A stretch of 64,000 nt of DNA from an uncultured Pelagibacteraceae bacterium (GCA_902605035.1 CACLBB010000004.1:30576-94575); one strand, 5' to 3'. Counted from the stretch's first letter, positions 48,329 through 57,642 are shown. Made by a program: numbers and translations. The notes: generated by a model from the sequence alone, not told the origin.

Positions 48329-51300
48329 ATGGCTCAAAATATTGCAGTTCCGGATATTGGTGATTTTAAAGATGTAGAGGTAATTGAGGTTCTAGTAAAG
48401 CCAGGTGATCAAATAAATAAAAATGATCCAGTAGTTACAATAGAAAGTGATAAATCTAGTCTTGAAATCCCATCGCCTTCTTCAGGTGAAATTAAAGATT
48501 TAAAAGTTAAGATAGGAGATAAAGTTTCGGAGGGAAGTATTTTAGCTACTATTGAGAGTGGTCAATCAACACGTTCAATTACAAAAGAAGAGCCAAAGAG
48601 AGAACCTATTAAAGAAGAACCAAAGAAAAATGGAAATTTACATCCTGTTAAACAAATAAAAAAAGTTTTTGCTGAGCCCGCTTTAAAAGATGACATTGAT
48701 CCAGTTGAAACTAACGAATGGATAGATTCATTAAATTCTGTAATTGAAAACGATGGCGCACCTAGAGCTAGTTATTTATTAAATAAAGTAATCGATCAGG
48801 CTTATAAATCTGGATTAGTATTGCCTGACACTAGAACTACTCCTTACATAAATACCATTCCTCCTGAAATAGAGGTAAAATCTCCTGGTGATCAAAATAT
48901 AGAAAAAAAATTAAGAGCTTATATTAGATGGAATGCAGCTGCGATGGTGGTTAAAGCTAACAAAAAGAGTCCTGAATTAGGTGGCCACATTGGAACATTT
49001 GCATCTGCTGCAACTCTTTACGATGTTGGAATGAATCATTTTTGGAGAGCAAAAAATAATAAATTTGGAGGTGACTTAATTTATTTTCAAGGTCATTCAG
49101 CACCAGGAATGTATGCAAGAGCATTTTTAGAGGGAAGATTGACTGCTTCCCAATTAGATGGTTTCAGACAAGAGGTAAATAAAGGAGGTCTCTCTTCATA
49201 TCCTCACCCATGGTTAATGCCTAACTTTTGGCAATTCCCTACAGTATCAATGGGGTTGGGACCTATAATGGGAATTTATCAAGCGAGATTCTTAAAATAT
49301 TTAATTAATAGAGGTTTAGTAAAAGACGAAGGAAGAAAAATTTGGGTCTTTTTGGGAGATGGTGAAATGGATGAGCCAGAGTCACTGGGAGCAATAGGTT
49401 TGGCTGCAAGAGAAAAATTGGATAATTTAATTTTTGTTATTAATTGCAATTTACAAAGATTGGATGGACCTGTTCGTGGAAATGGCAAAATAATTCAAGA
49501 ATTAGAAGGAAGCTTCAGAGGTTCTGGTTGGAACGTGATTAAAGTAATCTGGGGCACATACTGGGATCAATTATTAGCAAAAGATAAAACAGGCCTTTTA
49601 ATAAAACGTATGAACGAATGTTTAGATGGAGAATATCAAGCTTTTAAAGCAAAAGGTGGAGCTTACGTAAGAGAAAAATTTTTTGGTAAATACCCTGAAC
49701 TTAAAGAACTCGTTTCTGCTATGACTGATAAGGACATATGGAGATTAAACAGAGGAGGGCATGATCCCCATAAAGTTTATGCTGCTTATCATGCTGCTAT
49801 GCAAAACACAGGCTCGCCTACTGTAATTTTAGCCAAAACTATTAAAGGTTATGGAATGGGCAAGACTGGTGAAAGTGTAAATACTACTCATCAACAAAAA
49901 AAATTAGATGAGCAAGATTTACTTTACTATAGAGATAGATTTCAGGTCCCATTAACTGATAAACAAGTAAAAAACATAGAATACTACAAACCTAAAGAAG
50001 GCTCAGAAGAAATTAAATATTTAAAGGATAAAAGATTAAAACTTGGAGGATTTATTCCAGAAAGATCATCTTTTGCTAAACAAATCAAAACACCGCCAAA
50101 AGATATTTTCGATGCTTTTATGAAATCAACTGGGGAAAAAGAAATGTCTACTACTATGGCACTTGTTAGAATGATGACGGCTTTATTGAGAGATAAGAAT
50201 GTTTCTCCAAGATTAGTTCCTATTATTCCCGATGAAGCAAGAACTTTCGGCATGGAAGGATTTTTTCAAAAAATTGGAATTTATGCTCACGAGGGTCAAA
50301 AATACGAACCTGTTGATTCAGAGCAGCTAAGCTCTTACCGAGAAGATAAAAGTGGTCAAGTATTGGAAGAAGGTATTAATGAGTCTGGAGCAATGTCTTC
50401 ATGGATTGCTGCTGGAACTGCATATACTAATCATGATATCGAAATGATTCCTATTTACATTTTTTATTCTATGTTTGGATTTCAAAGAGTAGGTGATCTT
50501 GCTTGGGCTGCTGGAGACTCACAAGCTAGAGGATTTTTAATTGGAGCTACAGCAGGACGAACGACTCTCGCAGGAGAAGGTCTTCAACACCAAGATGGTC
50601 ATAGTCATTTATTAGCATCAAATATTCCAAATTGTATTAGTTATGATCCAACGTTTGCTTACGAAATGGCAACAATATTTCGAGAAGGAATTAAAAGAAT
50701 GCACGAAAAAAAAGAAAATATTTTTTATTATATCACAGCAATGAATGAAAACTATTCACATCCTGAAAAACCTAAGGAAAGTGATGAGGGTATTTTAAAG
50801 GGTATGTATTTATTTAAAGAAGGCGGAAACAAAGGAAAGACAAAAGTTCAATTACTTGGATCAGGAACAATACTTAGAGAAATTATTGCAGCTTCAAAAA
50901 TTTTATTAAAAGAATACAACATTGATGCTGATATATGGAGTGTAACTAGCTTTAATGAACTTAGAAAAGACGGGATGGAAATTGAGAGAGCAAATCTATT
51001 AAACCCCAAAGAAAAGTCAAAAAAAACTTATGTGCAAAAATGTTTAGATAAGCGAGATGGGCCAATTATTGCAGCTTCGGATTATACTAGAGCCTTTGCT
51101 GATCAGATAAGGCCTTACACTGATAAAACGTTTTACTCATTTGGGACTGATGGTTACGGAAGAAGTGACACGAGAAAAAATTTAAGAAAATTTTTTGAAG
51201 TTGACAAAGAGCACATTGTTGCTTTCACACTTAGTGCTCTTGCAAAAGAACAACTTATTGGATCTAAGGATGCAGACAAAGCTATTAAAAAATTCAAAAT

Positions 51301-51334
51301 AGATAAAGATAGAGATTTTCCTGCTTATTTATAA
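48329..51334 (+). CDS. aceE: Pyruvate dehydrogenase E1, homodimeric type, with N-terminal lipoyl domain
   Basis: A 1001-residue protein. Residues 1-77 are a complete lipoyl domain with the modified Lys42 in ESDKSSLEI. Residues about 78-113 are a charged linker. The remainder (about 887 residues) is full-length AceE, with ThDP motif GDGEMDEPESLG ending at an Asn region (VINCNLQRLDGP), and HQDGHSHL in the second half. E1 decarboxylates pyruvate and passes acetyl to lipoate. A lipoyl domain on E1 itself is unusual; it resembles the E2 lipoyl domain encoded next. Most Alphaproteobacteria use PdhA/PdhB instead. It is followed directly by E2. Confidence 0.94.
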   Translation: MAQNIAVPDIGDFKDVEVIEVLVKPGDQINKNDPVVTIESDKSSLEIPSPSSGEIKDLKVKIGDKVSEGSILATIESGQSTRSITKEEPKREPIKEEPKKNGNLHPVKQIKKVFAEPALKDDIDPVETNEWIDSLNSVIENDGAPRASYLLNKVIDQAYKSGLVLPDTRTTPYINTIPPEIEVKSPGDQNIEKKLRAYIRWNAAAMVVKANKKSPELGGHIGTFASAATLYDVGMNHFWRAKNNKFGGDLIYFQGHSAPGMYARAFLEGRLTASQLDGFRQEVNKGGLSSYPHPWLMPNFWQFPTVSMGLGPIMGIYQARFLKYLINRGLVKDEGRKIWVFLGDGEMDEPESLGAIGLAAREKLDNLIFVINCNLQRLDGPVRGNGKIIQELEGSFRGSGWNVIKVIWGTYWDQLLAKDKTGLLIKRMNECLDGEYQAFKAKGGAYVREKFFGKYPELKELVSAMTDKDIWRLNRGGHDPHKVYAAYHAAMQNTGSPTVILAKTIKGYGMGKTGESVNTTHQQKKLDEQDLLYYRDRFQVPLTDKQVKNIEYYKPKEGSEEIKYLKDKRLKLGGFIPERSSFAKQIKTPPKDIFDAFMKSTGEKEMSTTMALVRMMTALLRDKNVSPRLVPIIPDEARTFGMEGFFQKIGIYAHEGQKYEPVDSEQLSSYREDKSGQVLEEGINESGAMSSWIAAGTAYTNHDIEMIPIYIFYSMFGFQRVGDLAWAAGDSQARGFLIGATAGRTTLAGEGLQHQDGHSHLLASNIPNCISYDPTFAYEMATIFREGIKRMHEKKENIFYYITAMNENYSHPEKPKESDEGILKGMYLFKEGGNKGKTKVQLLGSGTILREIIAASKILLKEYNIDADIWSVTSFNELRKDGMEIERANLLNPKEKSKKTYVQKCLDKRDGPIIAASDYTRAFADQIRPYTDKTFYSFGTDGYGRSDTRKNLRKFFEVDKEHIVAFTLSALAKEQLIGSKDADKAIKKFKIDKDRDFPAYL

Positions 51335-52588
51335 ATGACAAAAATAAAAATTTCTGTTCCTGACATGGGAGACTTCAAAGATGTAGAAATTATTGAAGTT
51401 CTGGTTAAAAATGGTCAAAGTATTAATAAGAACGACTCTCTAATTACACTTGAAAGTGACAAATCGAGTGTAGAGGTGCCGTCTACCCACTCAGGTAAAA
51501 TAGAAAAAATAAATGTATCTATTGGAGATAAAGTTAATAAAGGTGACATAATTTTAACTCTTGACTCAGCTGAAAATACGAAAGAAACAAAAAAGGAAGT
51601 AAAAGTATTAGATAAAGAAACAGAAGATACAGAAGTTTTACAAAAAACTCCCACTATGGCAGCATCTTCTCCTGATGTTCCAAAAATTGGTAAAAGTTCA
51701 GCAAGCCCAAAAGTAAGAAAATTTGCTCGAGAACTTGGGGCTGATATTTCTGCTGTGCAAGGAACTCAAAGATCGGGTCGTGTATCTGAAGATGATGTAA
51801 AAAAATTTGTAAGATCGCAAGTTACTGTAAGCCAAGGTAAAGTCGAGGGGAAAAAATATGTCGAAGAGTATTCTCATGAAGAGTTTGGCGAAATTCAAAT
51901 CAAAGATATACCAAGAGTAAAAAAGTTATCTGGACCCCATTTAGTTAGATCTTGGACTGAGATTCCTCATGTAACACAACATGAAGAGATAGATATTACG
52001 GAGATGGAGCAGTTTAGATCTTCCTTATACGACTATTATACAGGTGAAAAAATAAAAGTAACACCTTTAGCATTTATCGCAAAAGCTCTAGTTAGTGCGC
52101 TAAAAGAGTTTCCAAATTTCAATGCATCTATTGACATGAACTCAGGTAAAATTATATATAAAAAGTATTTTCATATTGGTTTCGCAGTAGATACCCCTCA
52201 TGGTTTGATGGTTCCTAAATTAAGAGATGCAGAGCAACTAAGTATTCAAGAAATAGGTGAAGAACTTAAATCAATTAGTAAGCTTTGTAGAGATTTAAAA
52301 ATTGACAAAAAAGAATTTTTTGGTGGTTCCATGACTATTTCAAGTTTAGGCGGTATAGGTGGAACCTTTTTTACTCCAATTATCAATCCTCCTGAAGTTG
52401 CAATTTTAGGTGTAGGAAAAAGTTTTAATAGATTAGTGAAATTAAAAGGCAAAATTGTTTCTAGAAAAATTTTACCTATTTCTTTATCTTATGATCATAG
52501 AATAATTGACGGAGCAGAGGGTGCAAGATTTTGTGTTTATTTAGGCGAATGTTTAGGTAAAGATTTCGCTTTCAAGCTTGCTGTTTAA
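51335..52588 (+). CDS. aceF: Pyruvate dehydrogenase E2 (dihydrolipoamide acetyltransferase)
   Basis: A 417-residue E2 with one lipoyl domain (residues 1-78, Lys43 in ESDKSSVEV), a flexible linker, a peripheral-subunit-binding domain (about 125-165, ASPKVRKFARELGADIS) and the catalytic domain (about 190-417) with SYDHRIIDGAEG near the end. It transfers acetyl from lipoate to CoA. With one lipoyl domain here and one on E1, the complex still carries two per E1-E2 pair. Its ATG follows the aceE stop with no spacer; no lpd (E3) gene follows. Confidence 0.95.
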   Translation: MTKIKISVPDMGDFKDVEIIEVLVKNGQSINKNDSLITLESDKSSVEVPSTHSGKIEKINVSIGDKVNKGDIILTLDSAENTKETKKEVKVLDKETEDTEVLQKTPTMAASSPDVPKIGKSSASPKVRKFARELGADISAVQGTQRSGRVSEDDVKKFVRSQVTVSQGKVEGKKYVEEYSHEEFGEIQIKDIPRVKKLSGPHLVRSWTEIPHVTQHEEIDITEMEQFRSSLYDYYTGEKIKVTPLAFIAKALVSALKEFPNFNASIDMNSGKIIYKKYFHIGFAVDTPHGLMVPKLRDAEQLSIQEIGEELKSISKLCRDLKIDKKEFFGGSMTISSLGGIGGTFFTPIINPPEVAILGVGKSFNRLVKLKGKIVSRKILPISLSYDHRIIDGAEGARFCVYLGECLGKDFAFKLAV

Positions 52589-52611
52589 CTTAAATTACAA
52601 TAATAAGCCTC

Positions 52612-53514
52612 ATGAATAAAAAATTGATCTCATTGATTTGTGCTGTCTCTTGCTCATTTTTATGGGGTACTGCATTTATTGCTCAAGATATGGGTATGGA
52701 TTATATCGGACCCTTTTCTTTTACCACAGGAAGAATGTTTTTAGGTTTTATTGCATTAATCCCTTTTTTTTTTATTTTTGAATTTAAAAAAATTAAAGAA
52801 AGAAAATTTTCTTATAACATAATTCTAATTTATCTAGCTCTTCTTGGATTTTTTCTTAGTGGAGGATTTGCATTACAACAATACTCTTTACTCTATACAG
52901 ATGTTGCAAATGCAGCAGTATTCACAATATTTTATGTCCTAATTGTTCCTGCTATATCTTTTTTTTTGTTTTCTAGAAAGATCCATTGGTCTGTTTGGCC
53001 TTCAGTGTTTGTTTGTATAATTGGAGGATTTTTACTTACTGAAATAAATAACGTAATAGTAAGATTAGGTGATTCATTAGTTTTGCTAGGAGCTTTTTTT
53101 TGGGCTTTTCACATTGTTTGTTTATCAAAATTTTTAAAATTGTTTAATTATCCTATTACTATTACTATGGGAACTTGTCTGATTGGTTCGTTAATTGCTT
53201 TTATCCCGTCTTTAGCTTTTGAAAACATAACATTAGGAAATTTAATGATGGAAAAAAATGAGCTTCTTTATGCTGGTGTTTTATCTAGTGGAATAGCTTT
53301 TTTATTACAAGCTTATAGTCAGCAAAATTTGTCTCCAGCACCTGTCGCAATCATTTTTTCTTTGGAAGGTGTCTTTGCTGCAATATTTGGATGGATATTA
53401 TTAAACCAATTCTTAAGTGATATTAAAATATTTGGAATATTATTAATATTAGTAGCTGTAATTTTCTCTCAAGTGGTGCCAATTTATGATAAAAAAACTT
53501 ATGGACGAAACTAA
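52612..53514 (+). CDS. DMT-superfamily (EamA) transporter
   Basis: A 300-residue protein with ten hydrophobic helices arranged as two EamA repeats. The first starts LICAVSCSFLWGTAFIAQDM; the second around AFFWAFHIVCLSKF. Segments such as SPAPVAIIFSLEGVFAAIFGW are typical of the second repeat. Such transporters export amino acids, nucleosides or other metabolites; the substrate is unknown. It follows aceF after 23 bases and overlaps the thioesterase gene. Confidence 0.88.
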   Translation: MNKKLISLICAVSCSFLWGTAFIAQDMGMDYIGPFSFTTGRMFLGFIALIPFFFIFEFKKIKERKFSYNIILIYLALLGFFLSGGFALQQYSLLYTDVANAAVFTIFYVLIVPAISFFLFSRKIHWSVWPSVFVCIIGGFLLTEINNVIVRLGDSLVLLGAFFWAFHIVCLSKFLKLFNYPITITMGTCLIGSLIAFIPSLAFENITLGNLMMEKNELLYAGVLSSGIAFLLQAYSQQNLSPAPVAIIFSLEGVFAAIFGWILLNQFLSDIKIFGILLILVAVIFSQVVPIYDKKTYGRN

Positions 53515-53875
53515 AAAAGGTTTTATGCAGAGTATTGGCGATTTGTCTTTTAAAAAGATAGATGAAACAAATTTTGAATTTAGTATCAAAATTTTAGAAA
53601 ATTTTTTAAATACCGGTGGTATCGCTCATGGTGGTTTTATCGCAACTATAGCTGACACCGGAATGGGAAATGCTGCTCATATTGCCGCTGGAAATAAAAG
53701 GTGTGTTACAATTAACTTGGACATTAAATTTATATCAGCTGGAAAACTGAACGAAAAATTAATTGGAAAAGTAAAAGTTTTAAAAAAAACAAATACACTA
53801 GTTTTTATTTCAAGTGAAATACACGGATTAGACAAAATTGTTGCAACTGCCTCGGGAACTTGGAAAATCCTTTAA
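53486..53875 (+). CDS. Hotdog-fold thioesterase (PaaI-like)
   Basis: A 129-residue hotdog-fold protein with the PaaI signature TGGIAHGGFIATIADTGMG, in which the HGG turn and following Asp form the thioesterase active site. LDIKFISAGKL follows. It probably hydrolyses acyl-CoA thioesters. ATG 53486 overlaps the EamA gene by 29 bases; an in-frame ATG at 53501 (MDETKKGFM) reduces the overlap and is equally possible. Substrate unknown. Confidence 0.87.
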   Translation: MIKKLMDETKKGFMQSIGDLSFKKIDETNFEFSIKILENFLNTGGIAHGGFIATIADTGMGNAAHIAAGNKRCVTINLDIKFISAGKLNEKLIGKVKVLKKTNTLVFISSEIHGLDKIVATASGTWKIL

Positions 53876-54021
53876 CTTTTTTTTCTCAACTTTTTAATTC
53901 CACAGTCTTTACACTTTACTGTTTCTGTTGATCCACCAGGTCCAAAGCTAAAATTAATATCTATCTTCTCAAATCTGTGGATACCAATATAACAAAATAA
54001 CAAATACAACCACTTGATCAT
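53872..54021 (-). CDS. 49-residue small protein with a CxxC pair
   Basis: A minus-strand frame from ATG 54021 to TAA 53872-53874. It has a hydrophobic N-terminal segment (about residues 4-14), a central FSFGPGGSTETVK, and a Cys pair CKDCG followed by a basic end (KKLRKKS). It overlaps the convergent thioesterase stop by four bases. The CxxC plus basic tail suggests a metal knuckle, although a zinc site would need two more ligands; a His and another Cys lie in the first third. No family is recognised. Confidence 0.55.
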   Translation of the reverse strand: MIKWLYLLFCYIGIHRFEKIDINFSFGPGGSTETVKCKDCGIKKLRKKS

Positions 54022-54043
54022 AATTTTAACAAAAATTTATATT
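54014..54043 (+). promoter_or_regulatory. Candidate promoter for an 18-residue microprotein
   Basis: TTGATC (54014-54019) and TATATT (54038-54043) are 18 bases apart. Transcription would begin near 54050, just ahead of the AAGGAGG site at 54053-54059. Confidence 0.4.
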
Positions 54044-54052
54044 AATAAATTC

Positions 54053-54059
54053 AAGGAGG
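54053..54059 (+). promoter_or_regulatory. Consensus Shine-Dalgarno for the 18-residue gene
   Basis: AAGGAGG, a full anti-16S match, lies 7 bases before ATG 54067. Most genes in this window have no such site, so it marks the following short frame as likely translated, and well translated. Confidence 0.7.
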
Positions 54060-54066
54060 TAATTAA

Positions 54067-54123
54067 ATGTCAGGTTGGGAAATACTAATAGTAGTAGCCA
54101 TTATATACGCAGTAGTAAATTAA
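54067..54123 (+). CDS. 18-residue hydrophobic microprotein
   Basis: The frame encodes MSGWEILIVVAIIYAVVN and stops at TAA 54121-54123. It is one short transmembrane-length hydrophobic segment with a polar cap (SGWE). A consensus ribosome site at ideal spacing and a plausible promoter precede it. It stands alone between the thioesterase and the convergent TRAP permease gene. It could be a small membrane regulator, for instance of the adjacent transporter, or a type I toxin-like peptide; nothing in the sequence decides this. Confidence 0.6.
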   Translation: MSGWEILIVVAIIYAVVN

Positions 54124-54159
54124 TACTTTAAAAAAAACTTTTTATCAAAAATCTTTTTT

Positions 54160-56496
54160 TTAAAAGGGTATCTTTTTTCCAAATTTAAAATTTGTATATC
54201 CAAAAATTATTAATAGTAATATTGCAAAAGGATAAACTATAGATTTATTTGGTCTTTCTGGATTTTCAATTTTAAAATTGCTTATGATGTCACCCATTTG
54301 AATGCCAGATTTTTTTGCCTCCCCTTTCCAATTTAATTTATCAACAATAAGTTGTTCATTCTGATCTACTAATGTCACTCCGTATTCTTCAAGATTGTAA
54401 TCATTTTCAAACTTCCCTTTATCAATAACAAACAGTTTATATCTTTCTCCGTATTCAGTAACTCGAGTTACTTTTATGTGAACTTCATTTGAGGGATCAA
54501 AAGATAAATTTTGAATACTTTCTGCTGAGAGCTTTTGTTCATTGAATTTTGGATAGAATTTACCTAGTACATAGTCTGGAGCTAAGAAGGATAAAGATAT
54601 GATTAAAAAAGCTATAGTTTCGTACCACCTTAATTTATTTATGAACCATTGTTGTGTGGCTGCAGTAAAAACTAAAATACCAATTAGAGAAGTTGCTATT
54701 ACTAATAAAGCTTGCCAGATGCTATCTACGCCGATTAATAAAAGCTCATGATTAAATAAAAAAACTATAGGTAAGATCCCGGTTCTTAAACTATACCAAA
54801 TAGCTTGAAGCCCTGTTCTTAGAGGATCGCCACCAGAAATTGCTGCTGCTGCATATGATGCCAAACCAACTGGAGGTGTAACATCGGCCATCAATCCAAA
54901 GTAAAATACAAACAAATGAACCGCGATTAACGGAAAAATAAAGCCTGAAGCATTTCCAACATCAACTAAGACTGTTGCCATTAACGATGCCACTACAACA
55001 TAATTTGCGGTCGTAGGTAGACCCATTCCAAGAAGTAAACAAAGAATAATAGTTAATAAAATTAATATAATTACATTATCTCTAGCTATCGTCTCGATGA
55101 CTATAATTAAATTTGTACTTAATCCTGTAGATCCAACTGCTCCTACAATTATACCTGCGGTAGCGATTGCTATTCCAACTCCAACCATATTAATCGCACC
55201 TTTTTGAAGACCTACAATAGTTTGGTTCCACCACTCGATTAATCCAATTTTATAATCTGAGTTTTTGATAATACGATTTATCAAATTCACTAAGATTAAA
55301 GATATCGTAGCATAAAAAATTGAAAAACCTGCCGTGTATCTCATGTAGACAAGTAAAAAAATTAATACAAAAATTGGTATTAAAAAATGTAGTCCAGATA
55401 AAAAGGTTCTCTTAAGATGAGGAACATCAGCATCATCCATTCCTTTAAGCCCTAATTTAAGAGCCTCTAGATGGGATATATAAAATAAAGCAATGTATGA
55501 AATGATGGCTGGTAAAAAAGCATGTTTGACAACTTCAAAATAAGTAACGCCTATAAAACTTGCCATAACGAAAGCCGCGGCTCCCATAACTGGTGGCATA
55601 ATTTGTCCGTTTACAGATGATGAAACTTCAATTGCTCCAGCTTTCTCTTGGGAGAAACCAGTTTTTTTCATTATAGGAATTGTAAAAGTTCCTGTTGTGA
55701 CTGTATTTGCTATTGAAGAGCCCGAAATCATACCTGTCATTCCAGATCCTAAAATAGCAGCTTTAGCTGGACCACCTCGCATCTTACCAACCATGGCAAA
55801 TGCTAAATCTAAGAAATATTTTCCTCCTCCAGCTGTTTCTAGTAAAGCTCCAAAAAGAACGAATAAAAATATAAAATCAACAGAAACACCTATAGGTATT
55901 CCAAAAATAGCTTCTTGATCAAACCATTGGAAACCAACTAATCTTTTAACAGATAGACCCCCATGAGAAATAATATCTGGCGCATATTTACCAAAATAAG
56001 AAAATAAAAGAAAACAGATTGCGATTATTACTAATGGTAATCCGATTGCTCTTCTTGTGGCCTCTAACAGTATTAAAATACCTGTTGCCCCAATAATAAG
56101 CTCTACAGGAACTTTAAATCCAAATATCTCTTTAACTAAAAGTATCCCTCCCCTATTAACAAGATCATCATAGAAAAAATAAATATAAAGACAGCAGAAT
56201 GCAGCTATAATACTTATAAGAATATCGAAAACTGATATTTTTTTTCCTCTTACTATCGGAAAAATTAAAAATGTTAGTGTTAAAGCAAACCCGAGATGTA
56301 TGGCTCTAGCGGGTAAGCCTTTGAACATTCCAAAGTTTAACCAAAAAGGAAAAGGAGAAGCATACCAAAGCTGAAACAATGTCCAGAGAATAGCTATCCC
56401 AAAAACTATCTTTAAATGAATACCTGATAAATTTCTTGTTGGTGAAATATCTTCTTGAATTTTGTCTTTAATCTTACTTTGAATAGTTTGATTCAT
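54160..56496 (-). CDS. TRAP transporter fused permease (4TM/12TM), TAXI type
   Basis: A 778-residue fusion of the small (DctQ-like) and large (DctM-like) TRAP membrane subunits, with about 16-18 hydrophobic helices. The DctM part includes GSGMTGMISGSSIANTVTTG and GLPTTANYVVVASLM, and a second half with MADVTPPVGLASYAAAA, all typical of the TAXI branch. The C-terminal soluble stretch (about 655-760) corresponds to the DUF3394 region of such permeases. Uptake is driven by an ion gradient using the TAXI binding protein encoded upstream. The substrate is unknown. Confidence 0.93.
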   Translation of the reverse strand: MNQTIQSKIKDKIQEDISPTRNLSGIHLKIVFGIAILWTLFQLWYASPFPFWLNFGMFKGLPARAIHLGFALTLTFLIFPIVRGKKISVFDILISIIAAFCCLYIYFFYDDLVNRGGILLVKEIFGFKVPVELIIGATGILILLEATRRAIGLPLVIIAICFLLFSYFGKYAPDIISHGGLSVKRLVGFQWFDQEAIFGIPIGVSVDFIFLFVLFGALLETAGGGKYFLDLAFAMVGKMRGGPAKAAILGSGMTGMISGSSIANTVTTGTFTIPIMKKTGFSQEKAGAIEVSSSVNGQIMPPVMGAAAFVMASFIGVTYFEVVKHAFLPAIISYIALFYISHLEALKLGLKGMDDADVPHLKRTFLSGLHFLIPIFVLIFLLVYMRYTAGFSIFYATISLILVNLINRIIKNSDYKIGLIEWWNQTIVGLQKGAINMVGVGIAIATAGIIVGAVGSTGLSTNLIIVIETIARDNVIILILLTIILCLLLGMGLPTTANYVVVASLMATVLVDVGNASGFIFPLIAVHLFVFYFGLMADVTPPVGLASYAAAAISGGDPLRTGLQAIWYSLRTGILPIVFLFNHELLLIGVDSIWQALLVIATSLIGILVFTAATQQWFINKLRWYETIAFLIISLSFLAPDYVLGKFYPKFNEQKLSAESIQNLSFDPSNEVHIKVTRVTEYGERYKLFVIDKGKFENDYNLEEYGVTLVDQNEQLIVDKLNWKGEAKKSGIQMGDIISNFKIENPERPNKSIVYPFAILLLIIFGYTNFKFGKKIPF

Positions 56497-56524
56497 TTTA
56501 ATTAAGATACATTATTCTAAAAAA

Positions 56525-56553
56525 AAAGGCCCAAGAAATATTGGGCCTTTTTT
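56525..56553 (-). terminator. Intrinsic terminator between TAXI binding protein and permease
   Basis: AAAGGCCCAA (56525-56534) and TTGGGCCTTT (56541-56550) form a 10-bp stem with a 6-base loop. On the minus strand a long T-run follows (from A-runs at 56518-56527). It lies between the binding-protein stop and the permease start, and would lower permease expression relative to the binding protein. The plus-strand reading also ends in a T-run. Confidence 0.88.
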
Positions 56554-56573
56554 AATTTAACTAAAAAGTCGAA

Positions 56574-57578
56574 TTACATTAATCCAGCTTCTTTATAATA
56601 CTTAATTGCACCTGGATGTAATGGAGCTGATAAACCATCAGCTATCATGTTTTTCTTTTCCAGTGGCCCAAAAGCAGGATGTTGATCTCTGAAAGAGTCA
56701 AAGTTTTCAAAAACTGCTTTAGTTACTAAGTATACAAGTTCTTCAGAAACGTCAGCGCTAGTTACAACAGTAGCTTTTACACCAAAAGTTGTAGCGTCTT
56801 TTTTCTGATTTGAGTAAGTTCCTTTTGGAATTACAGCTTTAGCGTAATAGTCAGCTCCATCAATTAAACCTTGGACTGGCGCACCAGTAAGATTTATTGG
56901 GCTTGCTTTAGCTTTACAAGTTGCTGCTTGTTCCATAGCTCCATTAGGAAATCCTACTGAATATCCAAACGCATCTATTTTGCCATCACAAAGAGCTTTA
57001 ACTTGTTCAGAAGATGTAAGTTCAGTCGTAGCTTTGAACATACTCATGTCTGCTCCCATAGCTTTCATAAGCTCTTCCATAGTTCCTCTTTGACCAGAAC
57101 CTGGGTTACCTATGTTTACCGTTTTTCCTTTGAGGCTTTTAAAATCTTTAATTTTAGATTTTTTACTAGCCCATATTTGAAATGGCTCGTTGTGCACTGA
57201 GAATACAGCCCTTAAATTGCTGAACTGTTTACCTTCCCATTTGCTTGATCCGTTGTAAGCATGATATTGCCAGTCTGACTGGGCAACACCAAATTGAAAC
57301 TCACCATCTTTAATTTGTCCAATATTATAGTTTGAACCTCCTGTAGAAGGAGCAGTACATCTATAAGCTTTAGCTGTACCTTTTTTTCTACCGTGGTCAG
57401 CACTTATTGCTGATTTGTGAAGCATTTTACAAATAGCGTTACCAGTTTGAAAATAAACTCCAGTAGGTCCGCCAGTTCCTATTGTGAAGAACTCTGCAGA
57501 TTTCGCAATAGAAGTAATAGAGCTTGAAAAAGCAAACATTACTAAAATAGCTGAAATCAATGATATTATTTTTTTCAT
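56574..57578 (-). CDS. TAXI-family TRAP transporter solute-binding protein
   Basis: A 334-residue periplasmic protein with a signal peptide (about residues 1-27, MKKIISLISAILVMFAF then cleavage near AKSA). The TAXI family features follow: FFTIGTGGPTGVYFQTG, the Gly-rich VNIGNPGSGQRGTMEELM, and AFGYSVGFPNG. It captures the ligand for the fused permease. GGGAG-like GGGAG (on the minus strand as GGGAGATCATATG) precedes the start. An aminotransferase gene lies just upstream on the same strand, so the ligand may be an amino or keto acid; that is inference. Confidence 0.93.
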   Translation of the reverse strand: MKKIISLISAILVMFAFSSSITSIAKSAEFFTIGTGGPTGVYFQTGNAICKMLHKSAISADHGRKKGTAKAYRCTAPSTGGSNYNIGQIKDGEFQFGVAQSDWQYHAYNGSSKWEGKQFSNLRAVFSVHNEPFQIWASKKSKIKDFKSLKGKTVNIGNPGSGQRGTMEELMKAMGADMSMFKATTELTSSEQVKALCDGKIDAFGYSVGFPNGAMEQAATCKAKASPINLTGAPVQGLIDGADYYAKAVIPKGTYSNQKKDATTFGVKATVVTSADVSEELVYLVTKAVFENFDSFRDQHPAFGPLEKKNMIADGLSAPLHPGAIKYYKEAGLM

Positions 57579-57642
57579 ATGATCTCCCGTTTGTTAATGT
57601 AATAATTTAACTATGGATAATGGAGAAGGTCAAAGAGAATCT

